Below are positions 35,742-47,969 of a stretch of DNA of 64,000 bases, in pieces. Numbering within the stretch: the stretch's first letter is position 1; the number at the start of each line of letters is the position of its first letter. The DNA comes from Euptelea pleiosperma (Eukaryota > Streptophyta > Magnoliopsida > Ranunculales > Eupteleaceae). The notes under the pieces are model-generated. The model was not told the DNA's origin. It saw only the letters and a program-made list of their open reading frames with translations, and did not search any database. The position numbers and the translations under genes were made by a program. The stretch spans positions 12,173,702-12,237,701 of the forward strand of contig CM068545.1 of the NCBI GenBank assembly GCA_035048495.1, in the 5' to 3' direction.

Positions 35742-37193
35742 ATGGAATCTGCTAAGAAGAAATTGAAGCGTTCTCGCAAGAACGAACACAGGAAGGAGAG
35801 GAGGGCGAGAGATGGTGACAGAATCAGTGGATTACCCGATGCTCTTCTCCATCACATCCTCTCTTTCCTCAACACCAAACACGCCGTTCAGACTTGCGTT
35901 TTGTCGACAAGATGGAGATATCTATGGAATTCACTCCCCGACCTAGACTTCGACTGCCGTTCGGATTTTCATTTTGTGGACAAGGTTTTGTTTCTCCGTC
36001 ACAGTTTACCAATTCAGAAATTCCGTTTCGTTTGTTCAGAACCCTGTCATCCAAGTCGTTTCCGAATGTTCACCTCTTATGCAGTACGCCACAATGTCCA
36101 AGAACTCGATCTTGAGGTCTATTGTGAAATGTCCCTTAACTTGCCTCCCTGCCTCTTTACCTGTAAATCACTAAGATTCCTGAAACTGACGGACGTTTTC
36201 TCTAGCATAAACCTGCCTACCTCTTTGGGTTTCCCCTGCCTCAAAACCCTGCATCTTGAAGGGTTTCACTTTTCTGATGAAAATGTCACCGGGAATCTCT
36301 TTTCAAGCTCTCCGGTTCTTGAAAATTTGCTCTTGGTGGATTCTACCTTTCGTCATCCCTGGATTTTCAACATTTTTGCTCTTCAACTCAAAACTTTGAC
36401 GATTTTGAATTGCGCATCTGTTTCTCAAGCTGATCCTTCTACGATCACGGTCTGTACACCGAGACTCATATCGTTCAAGTGCGAAGGCGATCTATTGGAC
36501 TTTTCTTTGGAGAGCCTTTCCTCCCTGGACAATGCACAGATTAGCCTGAAGAAGCCCTGGCATTACAATGTTACAGACTCAGATAAGGAAAATGATGCTC
36601 GATTTTTTATCAAGATGCTGAGAGGGCTCTGTAATGCAACCACTCTAACATTATCTTGGGATACCCTTGAGGTATGAAAGCTGTATTGTTTAATCTAATA
36701 TTTCTAATTCACTTATTTGTTTAATCTAATCATAGGATTGACAGATCAATCAGATCAGTTCTTATAGTAGCTCTGCTCTTCTAATTCACTTATTTGTTTA
36801 ATCTAATCATAAGATTGACAGATCAATCGGATCAGTTCATAACTTCATACAGTAGCTCTGCTCTGATTCAAGAGTCCCGCCTAGGAGATCTCTTAGCTTA
36901 AAAGGAAATCCTGATGATGCTTTGTCTTGTTAGTTCACTATATATGCTGCTAATCAACTTCATGTGTTTGTTACTCACATGTCTGTTTCTCTGTTTCCCA
37001 TGTTGCCAAGATGCTATCCAGTGCCCCTCGTTTATTAGAATCTCAGCCTTCTCCATTATGTAATTTGAAGTATCTCAAGCTGAGGGCGTTGAGACACTGG
37101 GGTAAATACGGTACAAATATACCTATCCACGTAATAAAGTACTTACTCCAGGGTTCTCCCAATGCAGAAACTCTGATTCTGGAGTGCACTTAG
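35742..37193 (+). CDS. F-box/LRR protein, stops at end of exon 2 (no FBD)
   Basis: Exons 35742-36671 and 37011-37193 (GT-AG, phase 0) give 370 residues. Basic N-terminus, F-box at residues 26-65 (RISGLPDALLHHILSFLN, VLSTRWRYLWNSLPDLDFD), then LRRs (LPPCLFTCKSLRFLKLTD, LGFPCLKTLHLEGFHF, LKTLTILNC) and, in exon 2, LCNLKYLKLRAL and SPNAETLILECT, then TAG. That TAG lies immediately before GGTAATAATC, which aligns with the exon 2 donor of the intact relative (CCCAAG, then GTAATAACC), so the stop replaces the last codon of the exon. An FBD-like relic follows at 37375-37506. The product would be an F-box/LRR protein without FBD, or a pseudogene. Closest relative: the minus-strand gene at 45975-47758. 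A heptamer repeat with six ATGs lies in the leader. Confidence 0.8.
36711..36866. repeat. Tandem duplication in intron 1, about 67-bp unit
   Basis: TTCTAATTCACTTATTTG followed by TTTAATCTAATCATA and ATTGACAGATCAATC occurs twice, with a small insertion in the second copy. Confidence 0.8.
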
Positions 37194-37374
37194 GTAATAA
37201 TCGATCCCTTTGATTTAATTTCAGTTATTGCATTTATCAGGCTATTAATTCAAAGTTTAAATACTAGATTTTGACTCAATTTTTCTTTCTGGTAAACTTT
37301 CAATGACTGATCATTATATGATTTGATATTTGCTAGGCATACACTTTTAAAACATTGTTAGCCATATCACCTCA

Positions 37375-37506
37375 AAGCTGTTCAGATCTGAATTCTTCAA
37401 AGAGGTGAAAATTAACTTGGAGCTTTCTGCATTTTTGTTCAGGAGTGCAATGATCTTGGAGAAAATGATTAGCACTGCTACTAACATTTTGTCTTCAACT
37501 TACTAG
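37375..37506 (+). pseudogene. FBD-domain relic downstream of the 35742 gene
   Basis: A 43-codon open stretch, KLFRSEFFKEVKINLE then FLFRSAMILEKMISTAT, ending in TAG. It aligns with the FBD segment KFVKFLLKNATVLEKM of the intact gene at 31299. The 30-bp exon that should precede it was not found, and the domain is cut short. Confidence 0.65.
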
Positions 37507-37770
37507 TAGACTTTGTTGAATTTGTGAGTGACTATAATTTCTGTTGGGAAAGTTCATGTAATAATTTAGTTTTGAGAGAATCCTGAAATACCATTGCAGT
37601 ATCTCTATCACTTCCTGAACTCCTTGCTCTTTCATCCTTTTTAAGTTTTGTCATTGAGCAAGAATGCAAAGGTAACACCAACTGCTTGAATGTTAAGTTT
37701 CCTTCTTCTCTTATACATAAGGTAGCTTTTGAGTGTACTTGGGAATTATGAGATGCTAGGATAACATTAC

Positions 37771-37872
37771 AGGTTTATATATACCCAAGGGTGGGCATGT
37801 TATGCTTATTGATCTGGGATGGTTTATATATACCCAAGGGTGGGCATGCATGCTTATTGATCTGGATTGTAT
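37771..37872. repeat. Tandem duplication, about 52-bp unit
   Basis: GTTTATATATACCCAAGGG then TGGGCATG then GCTTATTGATCTGG occurs twice in a row with a few differences. Confidence 0.85.
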
Positions 37873-38384
37873 CATACAACAAGAGGACAAACTTTGAAAC
37901 TCATATCAAATCCACCCTGATTGATTTTAACCACCCAATCTATTGCATACATAGGATGTTTGGAATGGTTAGAAAGAAAATAATAAAAAATATACTTAGA
38001 AAAAAAATAATAAAAATAAATAAATAATGTAGGTTTATCAGAGGGTTTGGATCATTAGATTGGTTGAATTTTGGTTAGAACTTGGGAGTATTTTTTGTGG
38101 GCCCTACTGATTGGATGGTCCAACTTCACTATATACACATCTCCAGTACAATAGAGACACACAGTGTTCTGCTTGTAATACAATGCTGGAATTCCATTCA
38201 CCATTAAGAAAGGGTAAATCTAAAAAAAAGGGCAAATCGATTGTAATATCATAGACAGTGATGACTGTATATTAAATAGAATGTAAAATGTGTATTCAAG
38301 TTTCTTTGATTTATCAAAAACAAAGGAGAAATAAAACAATATTTAAGTGTGTAGAACTTGAAAGAATTACATAGCTCTGTGCAA
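37873..38384. other. Intergenic, no gene seen
   Basis: AT-rich, no recognisable coding sequence or element. Confidence 0.4.
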
Positions 38385-39457
38385 GAAAATGTTAATTGTA
38401 AAACCTTGGCAATATAAAGCCCTCTAAGAAACTTCCCTAAACTGCAACTTTTGTGCATGTTGCTTTCGTCTGAACCTGTAATGCAAATGAATGTATCAAC
38501 CATAGAAGATAGGTTGTCATAATCTATGTAATTGATGCATTGGAGACTAGGGGTAGACAGCTTGATAATATACTTACTTGAACTATAACAACCATTTATG
38601 GTGTCCATCAAAAATCTGAAGTGTTGTTTTGGTTGGTTTGACATTCACCATGTATATAGAGAAACAAATAGAGCTGCCGATGCTCTGTCCTTTGCCATGC
38701 CTTAGATTGTATAGTTTTTGTCCCTCCTCTCCTTGAGGATTTGGACACTATAGTTAGGCATGATGCGGAAGGAAGGATTTATACTAGGTTGTAATATTCT
38801 TTGTGATTAATAGCAGGTAGGGGTCTGCCTAGCGTATAGTTCAAAAAAAAAAAAAAACATTTATAGTAACCCCTTGATTCCTAACAGAAATATTAAGAAT
38901 CTCAAGTTGAGCCAGGTTGTATCATAAAATTTCAAGGATTGGGCAACTGGAAAAGAATTCATGCTCAAGTTGTCATCATAAGATTTGACTGCTGTAAGCT
39001 GCAATGTTCTCAGGCTATTAAGGCCCATGCTAGTTGGCAATTAGAGGACGAATTTGTTAAAATTCAACTTCAAGACTGTTAATGATTCACATGTCAAGAG
39101 ACAACCAGGAAGTTTTTGGAGTTCTCTTTGAGGGATGTTGAAATCAAGCTCCTGCACCGAGTGTAGCGCGAGCCCATACATTATACCTGCCATAAGTCCC
39201 AAACTAGACCCAAACGACTGTATAGAAGACCCCTCTTGAAGCATAAGCAATACGTCTATAAAATCTACAAGATTTTCTTCTTTACACTTTATCTTCAAGA
39301 AGAGAGAGTAGTCAAAGTCAAGGGTAGTGATAGAAGTCCATATGTATTTCCATCCTCTACATAAAATTCTACTTACTATCACATCTTGGATTGGAAGGAA
39401 GAAGATGATGTGATGTCATAAGGTTTTGGGCAGATTGGTAATTCTATCTTCTTCCAT
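38385..39457 (-). pseudogene. F-box/LRR pseudogene broken by a LINE
   Basis: Minus strand from an ATG at 39457: MEEDRITNLPKTL, then a stop, then an F-box remainder (VSRILCRGWKYIWTSITTLD), LRR (ALHSVQELDFNI, GCLLTCESLTVLKLNF), frameshifts, and the C-terminal LRR part (STPSLQCINYIDYDNLSSM, GKFLRGLYIAKVLQLTF). The two halves are separated by a 5'-truncated LINE at 38603-38857. It is a relative of the local F-box genes and clearly non-functional. Confidence 0.85.
38603..38857 (+). mobile_element. 5'-truncated LINE insertion with poly(A)
   Basis: RNase H C-terminal text (HHVYRETNRAADALSFAMP) and a non-coding 3' end, then a poly(A) at 38843-38857. Flanked by CATTTATGGT (38593-38602) and CATTTATAGT (38858-38867), a 10-bp target duplication with one change. 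Confidence 0.85.
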
Positions 39458-39459
39458 CT

Positions 39460-40470
39460 TTGTGTAGGTTGATTGTTGTGCAGAGTTCTTTCTAACATTG
39501 TCGAAGGTCTGAAAATAGAAACGTAATATAACTACACTATTAAAAATGCTTGTGAGAATTTGAAGGGTTCATTCGTTTTGTCAATAAGTATGCCTGCATC
39601 TGTAACTTTAAGCTGCTTACATTTCCTATATTTAAGGGAAAAAGATATAGAAGAATAATATTGCATGTTGTAACCTTTAGATGCTTGTGATAATCGCAAG
39701 GTTATCTTCTTCATCCTCGTATTGTGTATTTTGAAGAATGATATCGTTGTAAGACACAAATTAGCTATAGGGCAGTATTACCATCATCCCAAGTGGCAGT
39801 GATCCGTACTGTTGAATTCATGTTTTCAACCAAATTTTATTTTACCCTTAAGCTGAAAACAGAGATGAGGAAATACTTAGGTCTGTATTTTAGAATTCCT
39901 ATTTAAGAATCCAATTGGAGTGAGAATGTAGAATTATGTCATGAAACCTTACAAAGAGGCATGGTATAAAATCAACGAACTTTTAAGCAATTCTGCAATC
40001 ACTGCAATATAAAAACTTGCAATATATATGTGATGGAACTGACTGCTGGTAATGCAATAAGACTTATGAGTGACTCGTTTGCTGATATAACCAACTACAT
40101 ACAAGATTGGGTGAGCAGGAAATGAAGGAAGCAACTTCGTGTGAGGCCCTGCTATATATCCTATAAACATCAGTGATGCTGTGGATATCAATTGCCCATT
40201 ACCTGCGTAACCATGAAATTTGGTGTTCATGTGGGTTTTTCATCTTTGATTTCAGTCTTTTTTTTGTTTGGATAAGCTGCACCTTAATGCTTCTTTAAGA
40301 ATATATTTGATTTGAGAATTATGGTATGTTTTATCCTATCTCGACCAACACTAAGTGCACATGCTTAACCATGGCTCGGAACGATCCCAATGTTCTCATT
40401 TAACTTTTCTTCAACCTTATTTTAGTTTTCCAGGTAAGTTGATATTGAACCAATTTTTAGTTGATTGAAC
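39460..40470. other. Intergenic, no gene seen
   Basis: Short frames only, no family recognised on either strand. Confidence 0.4.
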
Positions 40471-40472
40471 TA

Positions 40473-40805
40473 TTTTAGTTCAAGGCTAGGTAGACCAAAT
40501 ATTTCCGGAAGACTTAGCTTGAGCGGATAACTTTCACCTGTCAACTTCAAGACCCTAATTGACTTACAAGTGAAGAGGCAGCGAGGCAACTCGAGGGGTT
40601 CATAGTTAGAGAGGTTGAGATGGAGCTCTTGAACATAACGCTTTACTGCAGCCAAGATCCATGTATTAAGACGAATTGTACGTGCCGACGCATCGTTGCC
40701 ACAGATAAGGCGGAATTTCTGAATGTTAGAGCTGTCACGAAGTACTCGGTCCACAAAATCTACAAATGCAACCTTTACCGATCCCGTTCCTGTTCCCGTT
40801 ACCAC
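40473..40805 (-). pseudogene. F-box/LRR gene fragment
   Basis: An open stretch without the F-box: FVDFVDRVLRDSSNIQKFRL, then NTWILAAVKRYVQELHLNL, then LPRCLFTCKSIRVLKLTG. This is the hinge and first LRRs of the local F-box family. Its upstream flank at 40806-41030 is a dispersed duplicate also found at 52863-53490, so the F-box part has been lost by rearrangement. Confidence 0.8.
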
Positions 40806-41030
40806 AAAATCTGCTAGGTGCTTGCTGGGACATCTAGATTAATTTCTTTCAAAAACTGGTTCCAAAAATCATCCATGTATGCCATGTACTAGTAACAATC
40901 ATGAGCGATAGCTGGGATCCTATTACAACATAACATGATATAGTTAATTAAAACATCACAATTAATGGCTTAAAAAATTTGGTACCTGAAAATTATACTA
41001 AGTTCTTGGTGCTTACTTTGTCCAGTTTGG
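40806..41030. repeat. Dispersed duplicate, empty-site copy
   Basis: CTGCTAGGTGCTTGCTG to TTCTTGGTGCTTACTTTG matches 52863-53490. It lacks the 394-bp MITE found there and has a single TTCCAAAAA at 40860-40868. Confidence 0.85.
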
Positions 41031-41560
41031 AAACCCCAAAAAATGGGGCTATAGCCGTGGTGGCCTGTGTTCGGTAACAGTAGTGGGTCTACTTGTTCGA
41101 TGGCACCAGTATATGGCATCAGGCCTATGGTGTTGGGTGGTTTATCGTACCCGTATGGCATCTTACACAGTGTGGCAACTGAACATTTGATATGTCGGAC
41201 CACCATATAGCGCCCTTATATGGTGTCTTACACAAAAGAACATGGTGTCACACGGGTGATCATTTGGCTATTTAAAGGGCGTATGGCATATGGCGCCTAA
41301 TGTCACATACAGGTGCTCGTTTGGCTATCTAAAAGGGGTAAGGCATCACATACAAGCGATCATTTGGTTGTCTAAATAAGAAGGGCGTATAGCATCGATT
41401 ATGGGATGACGCCCCATGAATACAATATATATATAATGTGTTCCTTTTACAAAATTCAAAAAAAAATAAAAATAAAAAATTGGGTCTAGTTTCCATCAAG
41501 ATGCAAATGCTTTATCTCCTCCACTGCAATTGTAAATCGACACCACGACCGGTCTCCCCA
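41031..41560. other. GTATGGCAT-rich repetitive stretch
   Basis: Recurrent GTATGGCATC and CACATAC(A)AG motifs with irregular spacing. No gene seen. The frame at 41560-41901 is not recognised. Confidence 0.45.
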
Positions 41561-41811
41561 TGGAGAAAACCTATAAAAAAGAGTTGTTAGTCAAGTCATC
41601 AATGCATACATTGCAAGAAATGAGACACAGTTGGATACTAAGAAGAGAGCATGGTCTATATCAGATAATAGTGGAGTATGCTACTCTAATCAGCGAGATC
41701 ACCAAAGCAATTGAAACACAGTCCTTGCTCACAAAATCACTACAAAGAATTGCTTCTTTGAGTAGGGGGCTAAATGTAGATACTTCAAACGAAGACTTGA
41801 TTAGACTACAT

Positions 41812-42065
41812 GACAGACGGCCGCACGTCAGACGACATCACTTACAAGATCCTATCAACGCACATCAGACGGCACAACGTACAATTGATTGGATGGCATG
41901 ATGGACGGTCGCATATCAAACGGCATCATGTACAAGATCCTATCAACGTGCGTCAAACAACACCACGTACAATTGATTGGACTGCATGTTAGACGGTACC
42001 ATGTACAATTGATTGGACGACATAACATATGGCCGCACGTCAGATGGAGCCGTGTGCAAATCATC
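41812..42065. repeat. Degenerate tandem repeat, about 84-bp unit
   Basis: Repeated GGCCGCACGTCAGA, CAAGATCCTATCAACG, ACGTACAATTGATTGGA blocks, two and a half to three units. Confidence 0.75.
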
Positions 42066-42755
42066 TACTAGATGGCATCACATTGCATACAGTGTCGCAT
42101 ATAGGTGTTTTCCACCTACAAAGTGCCCACGTAGTACTTGCATTCGATACTAAGACATTAGTTTTGCTCGGTCAAGGGTCAAGAGCCGGCTAATGAGAAT
42201 TCTATTTTTATTTACCACGTTAGCCAGTGTCGCGCACTAGCATGGGGGGTCAAAGATAAATTATAGGGTTGGTGGGGCAAAGGTATGAGAGGTTGATCAA
42301 ATGCAACCTTGTTCGCAAAACCACTGATAACACGTAGGAACGTGGTATTCGCTTGATCGACTATCATCTGGGTAACATAGAGGCACCGTAACATGCCATG
42401 TGTTCGATCAAATGGGTCCTAATCAAATTCGATGGTGTCACCCCTAATCCACGTTGCATACTACAAATGCACAATGAGAATTACCAAATTTATTACAATC
42501 GTGCACTCTTAACCTTCAACCCTCTACTATAAACAGAGGAACGGGTTGAGGAAAAATTGGAAGATGTCATAGTCAATGTGTTACCTTAATCTTCTACCAT
42601 GTTTTTTTTTTTCCTTTTAGCCTATTCTCTTCATCTTCCCTCGTTGTGGTCTCTACAACCATTCAGTCTGCAGAGCTTTGGACTCAATTGCCATGTATTC
42701 CTCCTTAACATTGCTAGCATTCATGTTGTTTTGTATTCTGAAGTGATTATCATCG
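42066..42755. other. Intergenic, no gene seen
   Basis: No coding region supported before the LINE that follows. Confidence 0.4.
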
Positions 42756-42759
42756 ATAA

Positions 42760-44335
42760 AGAAAATAGATTACCTTCTCAGAGTTCAAGATCTCATTTAT
42801 CTATTTACAGTGGTGAACTTCGCATTCTAGGGTGTGGCTTAGATAGTTTTCCAGCCAAGTATTTGGGGTTTCCCTTAGGGACGAGCTATAGATCCAAGGC
42901 TCTTTGGGATTTAGTGATAGAGAGATTTGGGCATTGGCTCACTTCTTGAAAGGTGTGTTACCTCTCTAAAGGGAAAGTTGGTGCTCATCAAGAACACCCT
43001 CTCCAACTTACCAATTAATTACTTGTCTCTCTTCTCTATCCCTAGGAGTGTTGTGAAGATGTTAGAGAAGCTCATGAGGGACCTTCTAAGGAATGATGGA
43101 GTTGAGGGGACTCATATTCATCTGGTGGACTGGAAGAAGGTTTGCAGACCCAAGGTGCAAGGGGGATTGGGGATCAGAAACATAGTTGTTATGAATGAGG
43201 CGATGTTGGGTAAGTGGCTGTGGAGATTTGGCGCGAAGCCTTTGAGTCTTTAGAGGAAGGCTACTGGGAGATGGCATTTCAAATCACATTTGGGTAAGCC
43301 CAATTGTTTGTTCGACTAATGGTTGCGATGTTTGGAGGGGAATTATGAAGTTGCATGGGACTTTTCATAGAGGAGTGCAATTCAAAGTGGGGTCAAGGGA
43401 TAGGTCTGATTTTGGGAGGACAGGTGGTGTAACAAGGCTCCTCTTAAAACAGATTTCCTTATTCTATTCTCTATTTCTAACAAGAAGAATTGCTCGGTTC
43501 AGCAGTGCTCGATTCGAGAAGGGGAAGATGTCTCTTGAAATTTTTGTTTCAAGAGAAGTCTCAATGATTGAGAGATAGTCATCCTCTTCTTTACTTTCTC
43601 GCTTGAGTGTTTGTAGTACTTATATTTCGAAGTAGGATAGACGCTTGTGGAGTTGGTCCAGAGATGGCTAATTTTCGGTCCGTTCCTTTTACCAAGCTTT
43701 GACTTGGTCTTTCAGCTGCTCCTTTCCGACATCCTTTGTTTAGGACTCCAAGATCCCTTCCAAGGTCACTTTCTTCTTTTGGATTGCTATCCTAGATAAG
43801 ATCCTGACAGTGGATTTGAGCTCAAGAAGGATTACTATTGTCGACTTATGCTCGATGTGTATGCATTTAGGGGAATCGATGGGTACCTTCTCTAGCATTG
43901 TGACCTTTGGGATTTCTTGGGTCATGTCTGGCACCTTGGCGTCCCTTATAGCCAGTTGGCATTCTTATGCTTTCAATGTTAGAGGCCGCATGCACGTATC
44001 CTTCCATTTACCATTTGTGGGGGCCTTTGGAAGGAGAGAAACATAAGAGTTTTCGAGGGCAAGGTAGAGAATGCGGCTTTGATCATTCTCAGTATCAAGG
44101 GTTTTTGTTTTTTTTTTGGTCCAAAGTCTTCAAAAAGTCTAGAGGTCTTTCTTTGAAGATTTCGTTTTCAGGTGGGACTTTTATGTTCGAGTGAAGGCAG
44201 TTTAGCCTTCTTGTGTTTGTTGTTCCTCGGCTATTTTTGTAGCCTTTGAGGTCATCTAGACCTCTGGTCTCGTGTTTTGTTTCTTTGTTGGCTTTTCCGC
44301 CCTTCAATAAATTCTATACTTATCCCAAAAAAACC
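42760..44335 (+). mobile_element. LINE, 5'-truncated, degenerate
   Basis: Broken frames give the 3' half of an L1-type ORF2: RT (AKYLGFPLGTSYRSKALWD, KGKLVLIKNTLSNLPINYL, CRPKVQGGLGIRN, LGKWLWRFGAKP), then the linker and zinc-binding region (CSMCMHLGES) and a non-coding 3' end, TTCTATACTTATCCC, then a short A run. Same family type as the LINE in the WD40 intron. Stops throughout. Confidence 0.88.
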
Positions 44336-44336
44336 T

Positions 44337-44990
44337 TGTAAGTAGTGCGGATAAGACTAAATGCAGATTGCTGAAGTGTCCCCCAAGTTGAGTGATTTTG
44401 AGTCTTGCATAAATTGAGTAGACAACAATTGAAGACTCATTGCACCAATTAACCAGGGAGGGAAGAGACCAGGAAGCCAGCCATGTCAACCCAGTTGCCC
44501 ATGTGGTAGCCACATAGCACAGGGGTGGACACGATTAGAATTAGAGGGCCAAGAGAGGAAAGGGCGCGAGGCACTAACAACAATAGGCGCTCTATGAGCA
44601 AGACGGTTTGGAGGCAAACCTAAGGCGTCTTAGCAAGAATCTGTCATTGCCTTGAAACAAAGACCTAACGCCAGTATGAGCGCCAAATGTTTGTTAGAAT
44701 CCCCCTCTTAAATGTCCAATTATGTGACTACACCTCGGAAGGGGTCCTGACAGCATTTGTGATGCCACGTCAGAGGGGTATTCTACTCCATTATCCCCTC
44801 TTAGGGCATTTATATAATAGATCCCCTCACCATACACAAAAGAGGGTAGCTAAAAAAAAGATATACCACCTGGTCTCTCATCAGCACAATGAGTCTTGAA
44901 CGGTTGTCTACTTGATTTAGGCGAGACTCGAAATCAATCCTACTTGGAAACTTCAGCAATCTGCATTTAGCCTTAGCCGCACTACTTACA
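44337..44990. mobile_element. Long-TIR element at the LINE tail
   Basis: A roughly 90-bp inverted repeat: TGTAAGTAGTGCGG, CTAAATGCAGATTGCTGAAG and AGTAGACAAC at 44337-44428, with the same on the other strand at 44900-44990. Contains no coding sequence. A TATA-like TTTATATAATAGA is at about 44808. No target duplication identified, so the class is open. Confidence 0.7.
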
Positions 44991-45639
44991 CTATAGAAAG
45001 GCATTTAAAATAGCATAACTAAAAGTAAACTTATGTTACCTTCTTGGTTCATAAATAAGTAAATAACAGAATTTTTTTAATCCGTTCAAAAATTTAGATT
45101 ATGAGAGTATTGGGGCAAATTGAGTTGGATCCATTAGACTTTATTTTTCACAAACTGTCATATTTTTCATGTGCCATTCCTCGAATTCATTCAAGGGTCA
45201 TAAGAGTGCTTAGCATGACACTCCCTTTATAGCATTTGCCCAACAGCATTAACTTTAGTTCACTGGATTGGGGGTGGAGTTTCAGTTCCCGAAGGAAAGC
45301 TCTTTTCTTGAGCCAATCCTCCTCTTCAGGCTGGTTGTTGGAGCAGCATTTTGCACAACTGGACTACTAATCTCGTTAAACAGGCTTACACAGTGTAAAC
45401 ACCAAACATTTTCCAAGAGGTCGTGGGTTTTATCCTAGCAAAAATCGTCGCCTTGCTTGTGAAGATTGTTAGGCAAATGGACACGATTTTACCTTTGCTT
45501 TCTTGCCTAAAGATAGTATTTGTAACAAATTTTCAAAAGATTAGAAAGAAAATAATTACAGTAAAAAAGAAGCAACAATAGTAGTTCATAGTTCAGATTT
45601 CTCTCAAAAGTCAAATATTGCATGAACTTTCTCAGAGAA

Positions 45640-45830
45640 ATAGCATTGTTCAAAAGAAAAAAAAATACAAGAAGTCTACTAGTATGAGTAAACAGTAGAC
45701 TAATCAATTTCTCCAAGAGGATTATATTCTTCAACAAAAATGCACAAGCTCAAAATTCATTCACATCAGTGAAGATTTTGGATCAGAACTGACCTGAGGT
45801 GATAGACATGCCTAGCAATGTTTTAGAGTG
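45640..45830 (-). pseudogene. FBD-domain relic downstream of the 45975 gene
   Basis: Minus-strand text FLLKNIILLEKLISLLFTH matches the FBD segment of the intact gene, but frameshifts and stops precede it. It is the counterpart of the relic at 37375-37506. Confidence 0.65.
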
Positions 45831-45974
45831 TAGGCCTAAAAAAAAACCATATAATGATCAGTCATTGAAAGTTGACCAGAAAAGAAGGGTGTGTAATAAA
45901 CTGTTTATATTTCACTTATAGCCTAATATAGTAATAACTGAAACTAATTCAAAGGGCTTGCTGATTACCTAAGG

Positions 45975-47758
45975 TTATTCCATAACCAGAGTTTCCAGAC
46001 TGGGAGAGTCATTAAGTAAGTAGGTCATCGCATCGATAGGTATAGTTCCAGCCTGCCATTTCCATGTCGTCAACTTCAGATGCTTCAGCTTAAAAAGTGG
46101 AGGAGGCTGACATTCTAATAATCCCAGGGCATCGGAGAGCCACTTGGCACATAAAAACAGAGAAACAGAAACCTATGTGAGAAAATATTTTGATAACCCA
46201 CAATTTACATTTATATATGGTGGCTAATAGCATTTAAAATGTAGATCCCCAACTATATGCATCAATTCAAATGGGGTCTTCATCATCTAAGCCTTATCCC
46301 GAGTATTTGGAGTGGACAACATGAATCTTGTTTTTGCCATTCAACTCTAATTAGTGCAATATCTTCTCTTAAGGCACTTGTCTTCAAATCTTTTCTTACT
46401 ACCTCAATCCATGTCTTCAATTTATATTAAGTAAAATGAAGAAATAAATCATCATGATCATCATCATAAGTACCCCACCTTTCTCTACCCATTCGAAGTG
46501 TACTGCTATGCCAATTATAGACCATATACATAATCTACAAATGGCAGAGCAGAGCTACCATATGAACAATGACTTTCCAGATTTAGGGAGAGATGTCCCT
46601 GTTCTGTATAGTAGGCACCTGATCCAATCTTTCACAATCTTATCGATGGCAAAACACATTCAAAAGAAAAGCTAATTCGATTTTCAGCTTAACAAAATAA
46701 GTGGGTTTAAAGGATTAGATTGAACTCTTAAACTAACCATGAAAGTGCATAACCTTGTACCTTATTTTGACAGAAAAAAAAAAAATCCATACCTCAAGGG
46801 TATCCAAAGATAATGTTATAGTTGTAGCAGTACTGATCCCTCTTAGTATCTTGATCATAAGTTGAGCATAATCTTCATCATTTCCATGATAATATGTATT
46901 CTCCTCCTGTAAGTCAATATGTGCGTTGTCCAAGGAGGAAAGGTTGTCCAGTGTCAAGTCTAATGGATAGCAACCTTGGTACTTGAACGATGTGAGTTTC
47001 GGTGTAGAAACCTTTATTTTATGCGGACAACTATAAGATGTTCCGCAATGCAAAATTTTCAGGTTCTTGAGTTGAGATGCAGATATATTGACAACCGACG
47101 GATGTTGAAATGAACAGCGTACTAAAATCAAAGTTTCAAGATTCGGGCAACTTGAAAAGAGCTCCTCTGTAAAATTTTCATCTGAAAAGTTTAAGGAATC
47201 GAGATGCAAGGTTTTGAGCCCTGGTAAACCCAATGAGGTAGGCAGTTTAATGCTCTCGCTGAAGAAACCCTTCAGTTTCAGCACTCTTAGTGATTCACAG
47301 GTAAAGAAGCAGTGAGGCAACTCGAGGGGTTGGAAATAAAAGAGAGTGATATCGAGTTCTTGGACGTCATGGCGTACTGCATAAGCGATAAACATCTGAA
47401 CACGACTTGATGTTGAATCATAAGGGAATAGATATTCCAAACGGAATTTCTGAATACATGAATTTTGACGGTGATACAAAACCCTATCTACGAAATCCAT
47501 AAATTGTGTTGGGGGCTCGTTCGACCGACGTCTATAAAATAGAGTGTAGTTGAAGTCTAGGTTTGGGACTGAAGTCCATAAATACCTCCATCTTCTTGCC
47601 AAAACGCAGGTCTGTACGACTTGTTCGGTGTCGAGGAAAGAGAGGATGTGATTAAGAACTTCATCCGGTAGTCTACCGATTCTGTCTCTGTCTATCTCCA
47701 TCCTCTCCTTCTGTTTGTTTTCGCCCGAAAGCTTTAACATCTTATTAGCAGATTCCAT
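45975..47758 (-). CDS. F-box/LRR protein, stops at end of exon 2 (no FBD)
   Basis: Minus-strand exons 46793-47758 and 45975-46142 (GT-AG, phase 0) give 377 residues. F-box at residues 25-63 (RIGRLPDEVLNHILSFLD, VLARRWRYLWTSVPNLDF), LRRs (LPHCFFTCESLRVLKLKG, LGLPGLKTLHLDSLNF, SCPNLETLILVRCSF, LKNLKILHCGTS), then exon 2 (LFKLKHLKLTTW, SPSLETLVME) and TAA. The stop lies two codons before CCTTAG followed by GTAATC, the ancestral exon 2 donor, and a decayed FBD follows at 45640-45830. It is the inverted paralogue of 35742-37193, about 12 kb apart and convergent with it. Either a shortened functional F-box/LRR protein or a young pseudogene. The first 320 codons show no damage. Confidence 0.8.
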
Positions 47759-47969
47759 GAATCAATCCTCGCAAACTCGTTTCTAAGGTTTATGTTTATC
47801 TATATGTATCTATACTAAAGCTAACGCATAAAAACACCTTTCTCTTTCCTCCACGTGGCTCGTTCTCCAGCTTCTTTTGCCGTTTCCGAAACAACCCTTG
47901 AGACTTAAATTACTATTATTAAAAAATGTGGGTATATTAGACTTTTTTTTTTCTACTAAAACGTCTACT

